Part shown: piece by piece, positions 34,533 through 44,700 of the stretch
Numbering within the stretch: position 1 is the stretch's first letter
Layout: each line of letters starts with the position of its first letter
Source: Halothece sp964463655
Lineage (GTDB): Bacteria > Cyanobacteriota > Cyanobacteriia > Cyanobacteriales > Rubidibacteraceae
DNA: 64,000 nucleotides
Direction of reading: 5' to 3'
NCBI GenBank assembly: GCA_964463655.1
Contig: CAYXDG010000007.1
Span: 3,003 to 67,002 of the forward strand
Notes under the pieces: generated by a model
Told to the model about the DNA's origin: nothing
The model's input: only the letters and a program-made list of their open reading frames with translations
The model's database searches: none
Program-made: the position numbers and the translations under genes

Positions 34533-37500
34533 TTAATCGAGTAAGGCTGACAATTTGTTGAACTGCTGGTCATCGAGGTTAGCTAGGGAGAAATCGGAAG
34601 GGGTATAGCCTCCCGTTTCTGGAGATAAACAATGTTCTATACTCTTTTGTAACGCTTCTAAATAGCTTTGCGCTAAAGATTCGATCGTTTCTCGTCGGTG
34701 GACAGACTGGCTGTAAATCCACTCGCATTCTAATTTTCCAGCGACAATCCAAGCGTTAATTTCTAACAGGTAATGGCGCTGGCTGTTGGCGCTGCGTTCG
34801 TTTCCTCGTCCTTCCTTGGCGACGCTCAACACAATACTCTTTTGTGGCAAGGTCTGATCGAATTGACCTAAGTAATTAAAACTTACTTCAGGAGTAGGCA
34901 AGCGATCGAGTTGTTGTGCGATTTCAGGAGGACTAGCATAGCGGAGGACGCTGTAACCCGCCCCATTTTCTGGCAAACGGCGCAATTGCTCTTTAATGGA
35001 TTTAATCGCTTCTCCTTGCTGGCTAGACTCGGTTACGTGCAATAGCAGTGGGAATTTTGCAGTAAACCAACCTACGGTTCGCGATAAGTCAAGAGTTTCA
35101 AACCAATCTTGTCGTCCGTGTCCTTCTAACTCTAACCAGAGGGTTTTTCCTCCTGTCCAACGGGTCAAACTCTGCCCTAAAGCTGTTAATAGGATATCTT
35201 CGATTTTAGTGTTGTAGGCTTGGGGGACTTCTCGCAATAAAGCCTCGCTCTGATCGCGATCGAGAGTGATCACCACCCGATCGCTGGCGTTAATTGTATT
35301 GGCTGACGCACCTGCTGCTTGCTCTCTGGGCAAAGACACAATTTCTGTAGGATTCGGCAACAGCCAGTAATCCAATTCTTTCGCTAGTTTTTCTGAGTGA
35401 CCGTATTCTTGAATTGCTTCTGCCCAGGCTTTGAAAGAAGAGGTTTTTCGGGGTAACTTCACCTCTTCTCCTCGGCTCATTTGTTCGTAAGTCTGCACGA
35501 AATCTTCTACTAAAATTCGCCAGGAAATGCCATCGACCAGTAAATGATGAGCAACAATTAATAACCGTCCCGGTCGCGCTTCTCCGAGCTTAAATAATCC
35601 TGCCTGCACTAAGGGCCCTTGAGCAAGGTCTAAACTTTTTTGTAGGTCATGGGCTTGGTTGGGGATGGCTTGAAGTTGCTCTTCCTCAGACAAGTGGGAT
35701 AAATTGATCGCCGTCAGGGGAATGGTGGCGTGATCGGGGGCAACGCTGACTTGTCGCCAATGTTTTCCTTCTGGCTCAAATCGCAGGCGCAAAGCGTCAT
35801 GATGATGGGATAACATCTCCAGCGATCGCGCGGTGAGATCAGGGTCAATTTCTGGGGAGACTACCAATAAAACTGACTGATTGAAATGATGGGGTTGTGG
35901 CAAATTTAAGTCGAAAAACCAGCGTTGAATGGGTGTTAAAGGCACATCCCCCACGATCGCGCCTTGTTCCGATTGTGCGGTCAAACCTGTTCCCGCCACC
36001 GCAGCTAAGGTTTCTACGGTTTGATGTTCTACCAGTTGTTTGGGCGTGAGTTGCAATCCCATCTGACTCGCTTTGGCGACGACCTGAATACTAGCAATCG
36101 AGTCCCCGCCTAGGGCGAAGAAATTATCCTGAATGCCGATTTCTTCAATTCCCAACACTTGTGACCAGATTTTCACCAGTGTCTCTTCGGTGGGAGTGCG
36201 AGGCAGAACCAAGGGAGCGCGATCGCTGAAGTCTGTCTCTGGTGCTGGCAAGGCGTTGCGGTCAATTTTCCCATTCGCTGTGAGGGGAAAGGTATCTAAG
36301 GCGACATAAGTTCCTGGAATCGCCTGTTCTGGCAGTGTTTCTGCCAAAAAGTCTCGCAGTTGAGCGCGATCGCCCTTAAATTTGACATAAGCGACTAAAC
36401 TTTTGTTTCCAGACTCTCGTTCTCGCGCCACAACCACCGTCTCTCGCACTTGGGGATGTTGGGCGAGGGCTGTTTCTATTTCTCCTAATTCAACGCGGAA
36501 GCCTCGGATTTTCACTTGATGGTCGCTGCGTCCTAAAAACTCGATCGCGCCGTCTTCCAGAAAGCGGGCTAAGTCCCCTGTTTGGTAAAGCCTTCCCCAC
36601 CCCCCACTGAGGGGGCTAAAGGGGTTGACAATAAACTTTTCTTGTGTTAATTTTTCTGGGTTGAGATAGCCACGAGCTAAGTTAGAACCGCCAATGTATA
36701 ACTCTCCAGGAAGCCCGATCGGGACAGGTTGCAAGGAGGAATCAAGGATATAAACTTGAGCGCCGTCAATGGGAAAGCCAATGGGAACGGTTTCGCTGGT
36801 GGGGAGTTGATCGCCGATGGGGTAAACTGTTGTGCCGATGGTGGCTTCGGTGGGCCCATAATGGTTGAAAATTTGACATTTCGGCGCGATGGCGCGAATT
36901 TTCTCGATTAACTCCCAACGACAGACATCTCCGCCTAAAATTAAACGCTGTCGGGGCAGAAGTTCGGCAGCACGGGGATGATTGAGTAAACTGTCTAGGT
37001 GAGGGGGGGCAATTTTTAAGCAGTCTAGAGGATGATCGCCTTGGTAATCGGCGAGGGCTTCTGGATTCGTGGCGCGATCGTGAGAAATGATGTGCAAAGT
37101 TCCCCCATGACAGAGAGTTGGGAAGATGGCGGTATTGCCGAGATCGGCAGCAAATGTGGAAACCAGCCCGAAACTTGCGCCTTTGGGCAGAGCTAGTTTT
37201 TGGCTGACGCTGCGAGTATAGTTAACCACGTGCCGATGTTCAATGGCTACGCCTTTCGGTTTGCCTGTAGAACCAGAGGTGAAAATGACGTAGGCGAGAT
37301 GATGGGGTTTAGCATCCGTTTTGACGGTACTGACTTTTGCTGTCGCCAGTTCGCGATCGAGAGATAAGATTTTTAATCCTTCTGTGGGCAGTTTCGAGGT
37401 TAAATGGGATTGCGTGACTAAAACCGCAGTTTGCGTCTCTGCTAAAATCATCGAGATGCGATCGCGAGGCAGCATCGGATCGATGGGAACATAAGCACCG

Positions 37501-39107
37501 CCAGCCTTTAAAGTCCCCATGATGCCAATGATTGTCTCTAGAGACCGTTCTAGGCAAAGGGCAACTAAGCGATCGGGTTTCACTCCCTGCTGTTGTAGTG
37601 TGAAGGCTAAGGCTTCAGCGCGGTCATTCAGTTGGGAATAGGTCAGGTGTTGGTTTTCAAAAACAACTGCGATCGCATCAGGATTCCTTTGCACTTGTTC
37701 GGCAAAAAGCTGATGAATACATTGGTCTGCTGCTTCAATCTCTCCCGTTTGACTAAACTTAAATAACAGTTGATGGCGTTCTTCTGCACTTAAAATGTCC
37801 CAACGCTCGATCGGGGTTTCTGTCTCCAGCAAGGGGATTTCTAACAACTGTTGAAACTGTCTAGCTAACCGTTCCACTTGCACCGCAGAAATCTGATTAG
37901 CATGATATTCCCACTGAAGTTTTAAATGGCGATCGCTTCGCCAGCAAGTTAGTTTTAAATCGAAGCGGTCGCGAGGAATCTCCGCTTTTTCTAAGCTAAA
38001 TAATTCGTTAGCAAACCATTCTCCATATTCAAATCCGATCGGGAAAATATGAGCTTGGTCAGAGGCAGGGGTTGGCAGTTCTTCTACTGTAAAATAATCT
38101 TGCCATTCTCTTGCTTCGTTTAAGGATCGTTCCACTTGCTGCGCGATCGAGTGCCAGTGGTTTTCTGATGCAAATTTTATGGGAATTGGCAGAGTTCGGG
38201 CAAATAATCCTAACGCTTCATTTAATTCTTCAAAACTTCGACCGTCAAACACTGTCCCAATCATTAAATCTGTTTCTTCTGTGAGACGATGAATTAAAAT
38301 TGACCAGCAAGAGAGTAAAACGGTCGCGATCGAGATTTGGTGTTTCTCAGCAATTGCTGTTAGTTTTTCCACCATTTCTTCTGATAATTTGCGATGGTAA
38401 ATTCCTCGTTGATCAGGGTCTGCAATGGTCTGCGGGGTTGTTTTTCTGACTTTTGCAAAAGGAACTTTTGTCTGAAATAAAGGGGAAAAATCCAGTTTCT
38501 GCCAAAATTTTCGTCCTGCAATTCGTTCTTCGTCTTCTGTTTCTAAAAGTTCCCAGTGCCACTGACAGTAATCCGCATATTGCAACGGGTCTGAAACGAG
38601 GTCTTGATCATTGTTGCCATAAATTTTACTCAATTCTAAGGTTAATTGCTTGAAAGTCTGCAAATCAGCCCCGATCGCAGGAAAACTTAATAGCAATAAT
38701 GAGCGTTCTTCAGATAAAAGAATCGCATAAACATTGAACAGAGAACTGGCATTTAAGTCCACAGGGCGATCGCGTTCTTCTCTAAAAATAGCCTCGATTT
38801 TTTCTGTCAAACTCTCTTCAGAGACTGCTGTGAAATCAACCTCGCGCCAAACTAAATTTTCTTGATCATCAATCATTTGCAGGGGCAACTTTCGACCTCG
38901 CAAACGTTCAAAACGGGTGCGGAGAATTTCGTGACGACTGATTACCTTTGACAGGGCTAATTGTAGCTTAGAGCGATCGAGAACTGAATTAAATTGCAGC
39001 ACACATAAGGCGCGATCGAAGTTTCCCTTCAAGAATTGTTGTCGCCATAATTGCGTTTGTTGGGGAGAAAGTTCAAATCCTTCGAGACTCGTTGTTTCCA
39101 TTTCCAC
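34533..39107 (-). CDS. NRPS module: inactive C-like (interface) domain-A(Asp)-PCP-E
   Basis: 1524 residues. The N-terminal condensation-family domain (about 1-430) lacks the HHxxxDG active site; the equivalent stretch reads LSFPAIGADLQTF. The A domain (about 455-960, TSGSTGKPKG near 612) has code D-L-T-K-I-G-H-I-G, very near the known Asp code of bacitracin synthetase (DLTKVGHIG). The PCP is FFALGGDSI (near 1000), the form that usually precedes epimerases. The E domain (about 1050-1500) keeps HHLLVDGISWR, EGHGR and RTVGWF. The inactive domain fits the interface domain that docks SyrP-like Asp beta-hydroxylases. The gene directly upstream supplies both a working C domain and that hydroxylase. 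Predicted residue: D-beta-hydroxy-Asp. Confidence 0.9.
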   Translation of the reverse strand: MEMETTSLEGFELSPQQTQLWRQQFLKGNFDRALCVLQFNSVLDRSKLQLALSKVISRHEILRTRFERLRGRKLPLQMIDDQENLVWREVDFTAVSEESLTEKIEAIFREERDRPVDLNASSLFNVYAILLSEERSLLLLSFPAIGADLQTFKQLTLELSKIYGNNDQDLVSDPLQYADYCQWHWELLETEDEERIAGRKFWQKLDFSPLFQTKVPFAKVRKTTPQTIADPDQRGIYHRKLSEEMVEKLTAIAEKHQISIATVLLSCWSILIHRLTEETDLMIGTVFDGRSFEELNEALGLFARTLPIPIKFASENHWHSIAQQVERSLNEAREWQDYFTVEELPTPASDQAHIFPIGFEYGEWFANELFSLEKAEIPRDRFDLKLTCWRSDRHLKLQWEYHANQISAVQVERLARQFQQLLEIPLLETETPIERWDILSAEERHQLLFKFSQTGEIEAADQCIHQLFAEQVQRNPDAIAVVFENQHLTYSQLNDRAEALAFTLQQQGVKPDRLVALCLERSLETIIGIMGTLKAGGAYVPIDPMLPRDRISMILAETQTAVLVTQSHLTSKLPTEGLKILSLDRELATAKVSTVKTDAKPHHLAYVIFTSGSTGKPKGVAIEHRHVVNYTRSVSQKLALPKGASFGLVSTFAADLGNTAIFPTLCHGGTLHIISHDRATNPEALADYQGDHPLDCLKIAPPHLDSLLNHPRAAELLPRQRLILGGDVCRWELIEKIRAIAPKCQIFNHYGPTEATIGTTVYPIGDQLPTSETVPIGFPIDGAQVYILDSSLQPVPIGLPGELYIGGSNLARGYLNPEKLTQEKFIVNPFSPLSGGWGRLYQTGDLARFLEDGAIEFLGRSDHQVKIRGFRVELGEIETALAQHPQVRETVVVARERESGNKSLVAYVKFKGDRAQLRDFLAETLPEQAIPGTYVALDTFPLTANGKIDRNALPAPETDFSDRAPLVLPRTPTEETLVKIWSQVLGIEEIGIQDNFFALGGDSIASIQVVAKASQMGLQLTPKQLVEHQTVETLAAVAGTGLTAQSEQGAIVGDVPLTPIQRWFFDLNLPQPHHFNQSVLLVVSPEIDPDLTARSLEMLSHHHDALRLRFEPEGKHWRQVSVAPDHATIPLTAINLSHLSEEEQLQAIPNQAHDLQKSLDLAQGPLVQAGLFKLGEARPGRLLIVAHHLLVDGISWRILVEDFVQTYEQMSRGEEVKLPRKTSSFKAWAEAIQEYGHSEKLAKELDYWLLPNPTEIVSLPREQAAGASANTINASDRVVITLDRDQSEALLREVPQAYNTKIEDILLTALGQSLTRWTGGKTLWLELEGHGRQDWFETLDLSRTVGWFTAKFPLLLHVTESSQQGEAIKSIKEQLRRLPENGAGYSVLRYASPPEIAQQLDRLPTPEVSFNYLGQFDQTLPQKSIVLSVAKEGRGNERSANSQRHYLLEINAWIVAGKLECEWIYSQSVHRRETIESLAQSYLEALQKSIEHCLSPETGGYTPSDFSLANLDDQQFNKLSALLD

Positions 39108-39131
39108 ACCTCATTTATTAACTAATTGTTG

Positions 39132-41744
39132 CTAGTTTTGGAGTTTTTCGGTTGTCATCAATTCGCCCATTGCGACAACAATTTTGCGGGTTCCTGTAAA
39201 GGGATACCGTCCGTGCGCTGTGAGCATATTATCTAACATTAATAGGTCTCCTTCTTGCCAAGGAAAAGTAACTGCCGTTTCCTGATAAAGCTGGCAAATG
39301 CTTGCCATTGTTTCTGCTGGAATGGGAGAACCGTCTCCGTAGTAAACATTTCGCGGTAGGTCTTCTTCTTGATAAAGGGTTCGTAAAGAATCAAGTTCTT
39401 GACGTTCCAAACAAGAGATATGATGTAATTGAATTTGATTAAAAAAGACCGTTTCTTGTGTTTGCGGATGTTTGGCAACTGCTAAACTTGACTTACGAGT
39501 TGTCAGTATATTACCATCTTTCCACTCCCAATCGATCGCTGCTTGCTGACAGTATTCTTCCACAACCGATCGCTCTTTTGTTTTAAAAAAATCTTGCCAA
39601 CTGACATCTAACCCTTCAATAAAGTTACGAACATAACTAAGACCTTTTTTCTGAAATTTTTCTCGTATTTCTGGGTCTAAACGTTGATAAATTTTCCGAC
39701 AATCAACAATTGGAGTTTCTCCTCCTGTTTCCGCAGCTTTAACACAGAAGAAAAACTGTTTCATTGGCCACTGATGCAAATGAGAACTTTCGTTGTGAAA
39801 AAGAATCGCTTTCTCGGCGGGATAAGGGGTGGCAGCATAGATTTTTTCATGTCCTTTTTCTTTGGGCAAATCTCCATAATTCGCGATCGCGTCGGGACAT
39901 AAGGCTTCCACAAACTGCTCGAATTTCGCGATCGAATTTAAGCCAAAATTGCGAAACAAAATTGCCCCATGCTGCCCAAGTTTGGTGGTAATCACTTGAC
40001 GGTTGTCCATTGCCCATTCTTCCCCATTAAGACCGTCACTCGCTGGTTCAATGACAAGGGGGAGTTGGCTTTCTCCATCGAGGAGATTCATTTTAATTAA
40101 GGCTGTTTCCCTGACTCCAACTTTCCGCCGTTTGGTGCGACGAAGTTTTTCCCGTTTCGATTGCAGACGTTCAGTTTTCTCCTGAATTTGTGCTTGTTTC
40201 ACCTCCTCTGTCAAGAGATTAAAGTTGTCTAATTTTTCTTGGGGCTGTGCGATAAGACTAGCGAGTAAGGTTTGAAAATAACGGCTCAAAGTCTCGATCG
40301 TTTTCTGATCAAATAACTCGGTGCTGTAATTCCATTTTCCCATCAATTCGCCGTTTTTTTCTTCAATAAATAAAGCCAAATCGAACTTTGCGGTCTGATT
40401 TTCAATTTCGAGGATTTCTAACGTTAAATTTGGCAATTCTAACGTTGGCATCGGGGCATTTTGCAAGACAAATAAAACCTGCACTAAAGGGTTATAGCTA
40501 AGATTTCGGGGTAAACGCAACGCTTCTACAATTTTGCCGAGAGGATAATCTTGATAGTTGCAAGCCTTTCTCGCGGTTTCAGAAACTCGATCGAGCAGTT
40601 CGATAAAACTCATTGTCCCCGAAACTTGTGTCCGCAGGGGTAAAACATTGACAAAAAAGCCGATTAAGGGTTCAATTTCTCTATGGTTGCGACTGGCAAA
40701 ATCGCTGCCGACCACTAAATCTTGTTGACCTGACCAGCGATAGAGTAGGGTTTGATAAGCTGCAAAAAGAACGGCAAACAAAGTAGTTTTTTGCGCCTGT
40801 GCCAGTTGATTCAGCGATCGCGTTAAACTAGGTGTTAAGGAAAAAGAATGCACGTCTCCTTGCAAACTTCGCACGGGAGGACGGGGGCGATCGAATGGCA
40901 GGTCTAAGGGTGTGGCGAGTCCCGCCAGTTGTTGCTGCCAATAATTTAACTGTCCCTCAGCCTCAGCGCTTTTTAGCCACTGTCGCTGCCAGTGGGCGTA
41001 GTCTCCATAGCCAATGGGCAATTCTGGTAAAGTGTCTCTTTCTCCTCTGGCGAAGGCGGTGTAAAGGGTGGAGAGTTCGTTGACGAAGATGCCTAAAGAC
41101 CAGCCATCAGCAACGATATGGTGAAACGTTACTAACAAAACATAAGTAGCATCTGATAATTGTAGTAAGTTCAAACGCATCAACGGTGCGTCCGATAAAT
41201 TAAAGGGAGTGCTGGCTTCTTTGCAGGCGAAATGTTGAATTTCTTCTTTTTGTTTCTCTGGGGACAGTCCTTGCAGGTCGATTTGTTTGAGCGGAATGGG
41301 GACTTGAGGGAGAATTTCTGGCGTTGGGGTTTCGTTGAGTAAGGGAAATTTCGTCCGTAAAACTTCATGGCGATCGGTGATTTTTGCCACTGATTTTTTT
41401 AATACCTCCACTTGCAAGTTTCCCGTTAAGGTCACTGCCCCAGACATATTGTAAGCAGCAGTTCCTTCTTCAAAGCGATCGATAAACCACAATTGCTGCT
41501 GCTGAAAGGACAGGGGAAGCGGTTCGCTGCGGGGAAGTTTTTTGAGGGTTCTCTCAGTTGCCCCACTGCCATTAGCTTGGCGTAGAAACTTGATGAGTTC
41601 ACTTTTGCAAGCTGCTACACGATCGCGCAATTCTGGGGTTAAAGCCCCGACGGGTGCGTTGTATCGTAAGCGATCGCCTTCCACCCAAATTTTGATATCC
41701 TCTTGACGTAATTGTGTTAGTAATTCTAAGATTTCCTGCATCAT
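39132..41744 (-). CDS. Condensation domain fused to TauD/SyrP-like beta-hydroxylase
   Basis: 870 residues. An N-terminal docking segment (about 1-57, EILELLTQLRQEDIKIWVEG) resembles the TubC type. An active C domain (about 70-490) has HHIVADGWS near 208. After a basic linker, a TauD/TfdA dioxygenase domain (about 555-865) shows the iron-binding HNE triad start (FHNESSH, near 648) and the distal His in LTAHGRYPFTGTRKIVVA (near 843). SyrP-like members of this family hydroxylate Asp bound to a PCP, using Fe(II) and 2-oxoglutarate. There is no A or PCP domain. It is placed directly before the Asp-activating module, so it probably joins Ser to Asp and hydroxylates Asp. Confidence 0.88.
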   Translation of the reverse strand: MMQEILELLTQLRQEDIKIWVEGDRLRYNAPVGALTPELRDRVAACKSELIKFLRQANGSGATERTLKKLPRSEPLPLSFQQQQLWFIDRFEEGTAAYNMSGAVTLTGNLQVEVLKKSVAKITDRHEVLRTKFPLLNETPTPEILPQVPIPLKQIDLQGLSPEKQKEEIQHFACKEASTPFNLSDAPLMRLNLLQLSDATYVLLVTFHHIVADGWSLGIFVNELSTLYTAFARGERDTLPELPIGYGDYAHWQRQWLKSAEAEGQLNYWQQQLAGLATPLDLPFDRPRPPVRSLQGDVHSFSLTPSLTRSLNQLAQAQKTTLFAVLFAAYQTLLYRWSGQQDLVVGSDFASRNHREIEPLIGFFVNVLPLRTQVSGTMSFIELLDRVSETARKACNYQDYPLGKIVEALRLPRNLSYNPLVQVLFVLQNAPMPTLELPNLTLEILEIENQTAKFDLALFIEEKNGELMGKWNYSTELFDQKTIETLSRYFQTLLASLIAQPQEKLDNFNLLTEEVKQAQIQEKTERLQSKREKLRRTKRRKVGVRETALIKMNLLDGESQLPLVIEPASDGLNGEEWAMDNRQVITTKLGQHGAILFRNFGLNSIAKFEQFVEALCPDAIANYGDLPKEKGHEKIYAATPYPAEKAILFHNESSHLHQWPMKQFFFCVKAAETGGETPIVDCRKIYQRLDPEIREKFQKKGLSYVRNFIEGLDVSWQDFFKTKERSVVEEYCQQAAIDWEWKDGNILTTRKSSLAVAKHPQTQETVFFNQIQLHHISCLERQELDSLRTLYQEEDLPRNVYYGDGSPIPAETMASICQLYQETAVTFPWQEGDLLMLDNMLTAHGRYPFTGTRKIVVAMGELMTTEKLQN

Positions 41745-41774
41745 TCGTTTTGATCCTCTACATGGCGTTTTCTG

Positions 41775-44700
41775 TTAGATTTCTCCCTCCTCGCGTTCGA
41801 CGACAACTCCTCCATTGCTGTTAGCCACCCAATGGGCGGTTTCTACCAGTTGGCTTTGACTGGCAATAGTTGGCGCTTGTAAAACGCTGCCAGCTTGCAA
41901 ATTTACGCCAAAGGCTTCTCGCACTCGCGACACCAGTTGAACCGCGTGTAGGGAATGTCCTCCTAACTCGAAGAAATTATCTTCCACCCCGATGCGATCG
42001 CACCCAAGCAACTGCTGCCAGATTTCAGCAATTTTTGCTTCCCTTTCATTTCTCGGTGCGATATAGTTTTGCTGAGCGTTTGTGGTGCTGAAGTCAGCCG
42101 TACTCCACCCTGAGACGACGGAGCCTGCGGATGACCGTTGGTCAGGAATAGGAAGAGAACGGCGATCGATCTTGCCATTGGGTAACAAAGGCATTGCCTC
42201 TAAGAGGACATAAGCGCTGGGAATCATGTACTCTGGCAAGTGCTGCTTTAAAAATCCCCGCAAATCGGCAATGTCTAAGCTGACTCCTTGTTTGGGAACG
42301 CAATAGGCTACTAAATCCTGAGTATTTTTGTCTTCGCGATCGATAGTCACTGTCTCTTTAACGGCGGGATGTTGAGATAAAACGGCTTCAATTTCTCCTA
42401 ATTCAATCCGCAAACCGCGCACTTTTACTTGTCGATCGAGCCGTCCCAGAAATTCTAAATTACCATCGGGCAAATAGCGCACTAAATCCCCTGTTTTGTA
42501 GAGGCGATCGCCTTTGGCGCTGCGCGGAGCGCAATCGCGCACCGTTTCTTTTTCCGATGAAAAGGGGTTGGGAATAAACTTCTCTTGGGTTAACTCTGGT
42601 TTCTGCCAGTAACCTCGTCCCACTGCTACACCGCCAATATGCAATTCTCCTGCCACACCCACTGGCACAGGTTGCAAATAGGGGTCTAAAACATGAAGTT
42701 GGACATTGGCGATCGGGCGACCAATCGGCACTTTGCCACTGCGGTTCTCGCGACGACATTGCCAAAAACTGACATCGATCGCAGCTTCTGTGGGCCCGTA
42801 TAAGTTGTGTAGTTCACTGTCTAAGCAGTTGAAGAAACGGTTTTGTAACTCTACGCTCAAGGCTTCCCCGCTACAAATCGTCCGTTGCAAACTGTGACAG
42901 GCTTTTGCTTTCGGGTCTTCTAGAAACGCTGACAGCATAGAAGGGACAAAATGAATGGTTGTAATGCCTTCTTGGACAATGGTTTCGGCGAGATAAGTTG
43001 TATCTTTATGTCCTTCAGGTTTTGCTATGACTAACCGCGCTCCCACGCTCAACGGCCAGAAAAACTCCCAGACGGAAACGTCGAAACTGTAGGGAGTCTT
43101 TTGTAAGACGCGATCGTCAGCAGTTAAAGGATAAGCGCTTTGCATCCATTGCAGTCGGTTACAAATGCCTCGATGTTCGTTGGCGGCCCCTTTCGGTTTC
43201 CCTGTCGAACCAGAAGTATAAATGACATAAGCGAGGTTTTCTAGGTTGGCGCTGGGCGAAGGGCAATCGCGCTGTTCTGGACAATCGTTCTTAATGGCTG
43301 CCCAGTCTTGATCTAAACACAGGGTCTGGGTGTTGGCAGGGAGATTTTTGAGGAGGTGACTTTGAGTTAAAATCACGGGTGCGGCAGCATCGCCAATGAT
43401 GTAGGCTAGACGCTCTTGGGGAAAGCTGGGATCGAGGGGAACGTAAGCACCCCCAGCTTTGAGAATGCCCAAGAGGGCGACAACCATTTCTAGGGAACGT
43501 TCGAGGCAGACCCCGACTAACACTTCTGGTTTGACTCCGAAACTTGGCAGATACCGCGCCAGACAGTCGGCTCGATCGTTTAACTGGCGATAGGTTAGGT
43601 TTTCTCCCGCAAAGGAAACGGCGATCGCGTCGGGAGTGCGCTCCACTTGTTCTTCAAATAGTTCGTGCAAGCACAACGCTTGCTCGTTGACTTGTGTGTG
43701 ATTCCAAGAAGCGATCTGCTCTCGTTCGGCTGGGGTTAACAGAGGTAACGTTCTCACTGACTGACTGGGACAAGCCACGACTCCTTGCAGCAAGGTTTGA
43801 AAATGTCCCAACCACCGCGCGATCGTTTCGCGATCGAAGAGGTGGCAGTTGTAGTCGGCATCAATCACTAATTCGTCGTTCGCTTCAGTTAAATTGAGAT
43901 GAAAGTCAAAGTGTGCATATTTTAAGGGGCGATCGGCTAACTCGACTTTCAGGGCAGGCAGTTCTGGCAAGAGAATCGATCGCTCTAAATTAAAGGTTGC
44001 TGACACTAAAGGAGAGCGACTGGGATCGCGCTTGATGTCTAGGTCTGCAATTAAACGAGCAAAGGGATAGTCCTGATGGTCATAAGCAGAGAGTAATGTT
44101 TTTTGAATCGCAGCTAAATAGTCTGGGAAACTGGGCGCTCCTTGCAACTTGCTACTGATGGGTAACAAGTGAGCGCAATATCCCACTAGGTTGGTGCTTC
44201 CTGTCAGGGTTCGACCTGCTGCGGGGATGCCGATGAGAATGTCTTCCTGTCCAGTGAGACGGTGCAGTAAAATCAGATTAACGGACAACAGCACCATAAA
44301 CGGGGTACAACCTTGATTCTGAGCGAGGGTCTTGATTTGCGCGGTCAAATGGCTGTCAAGTTTGCAGGTTTGGCGATCGCCACTATAGGTTTTAAGGGGA
44401 GGACGGGGACGATCGCTGGGCAAGTCAAGAACGGGGAGAGAGCCAGACAACTGCTGCAACCAATAGGCGCGATCGCGCTGCATTTTTTCCTTAGACAATT
44501 GTTGCTGAAGCCAGCTTGTATAGTCGCTCCACTGCAATGGCGGTTTTAAGGTGCGATCGATCCCCTGACAAAGCCCCCGATACAGTTCTCCCAGTTCAGT
44601 CACAATCACTCCCAGAGACCAGCCATCAACCAAAATGTGATGAGCGCTCAACAGCAGTAAGTGAACAGTTTCCTCTACCTTCAACAACCGCACTCGCAAG

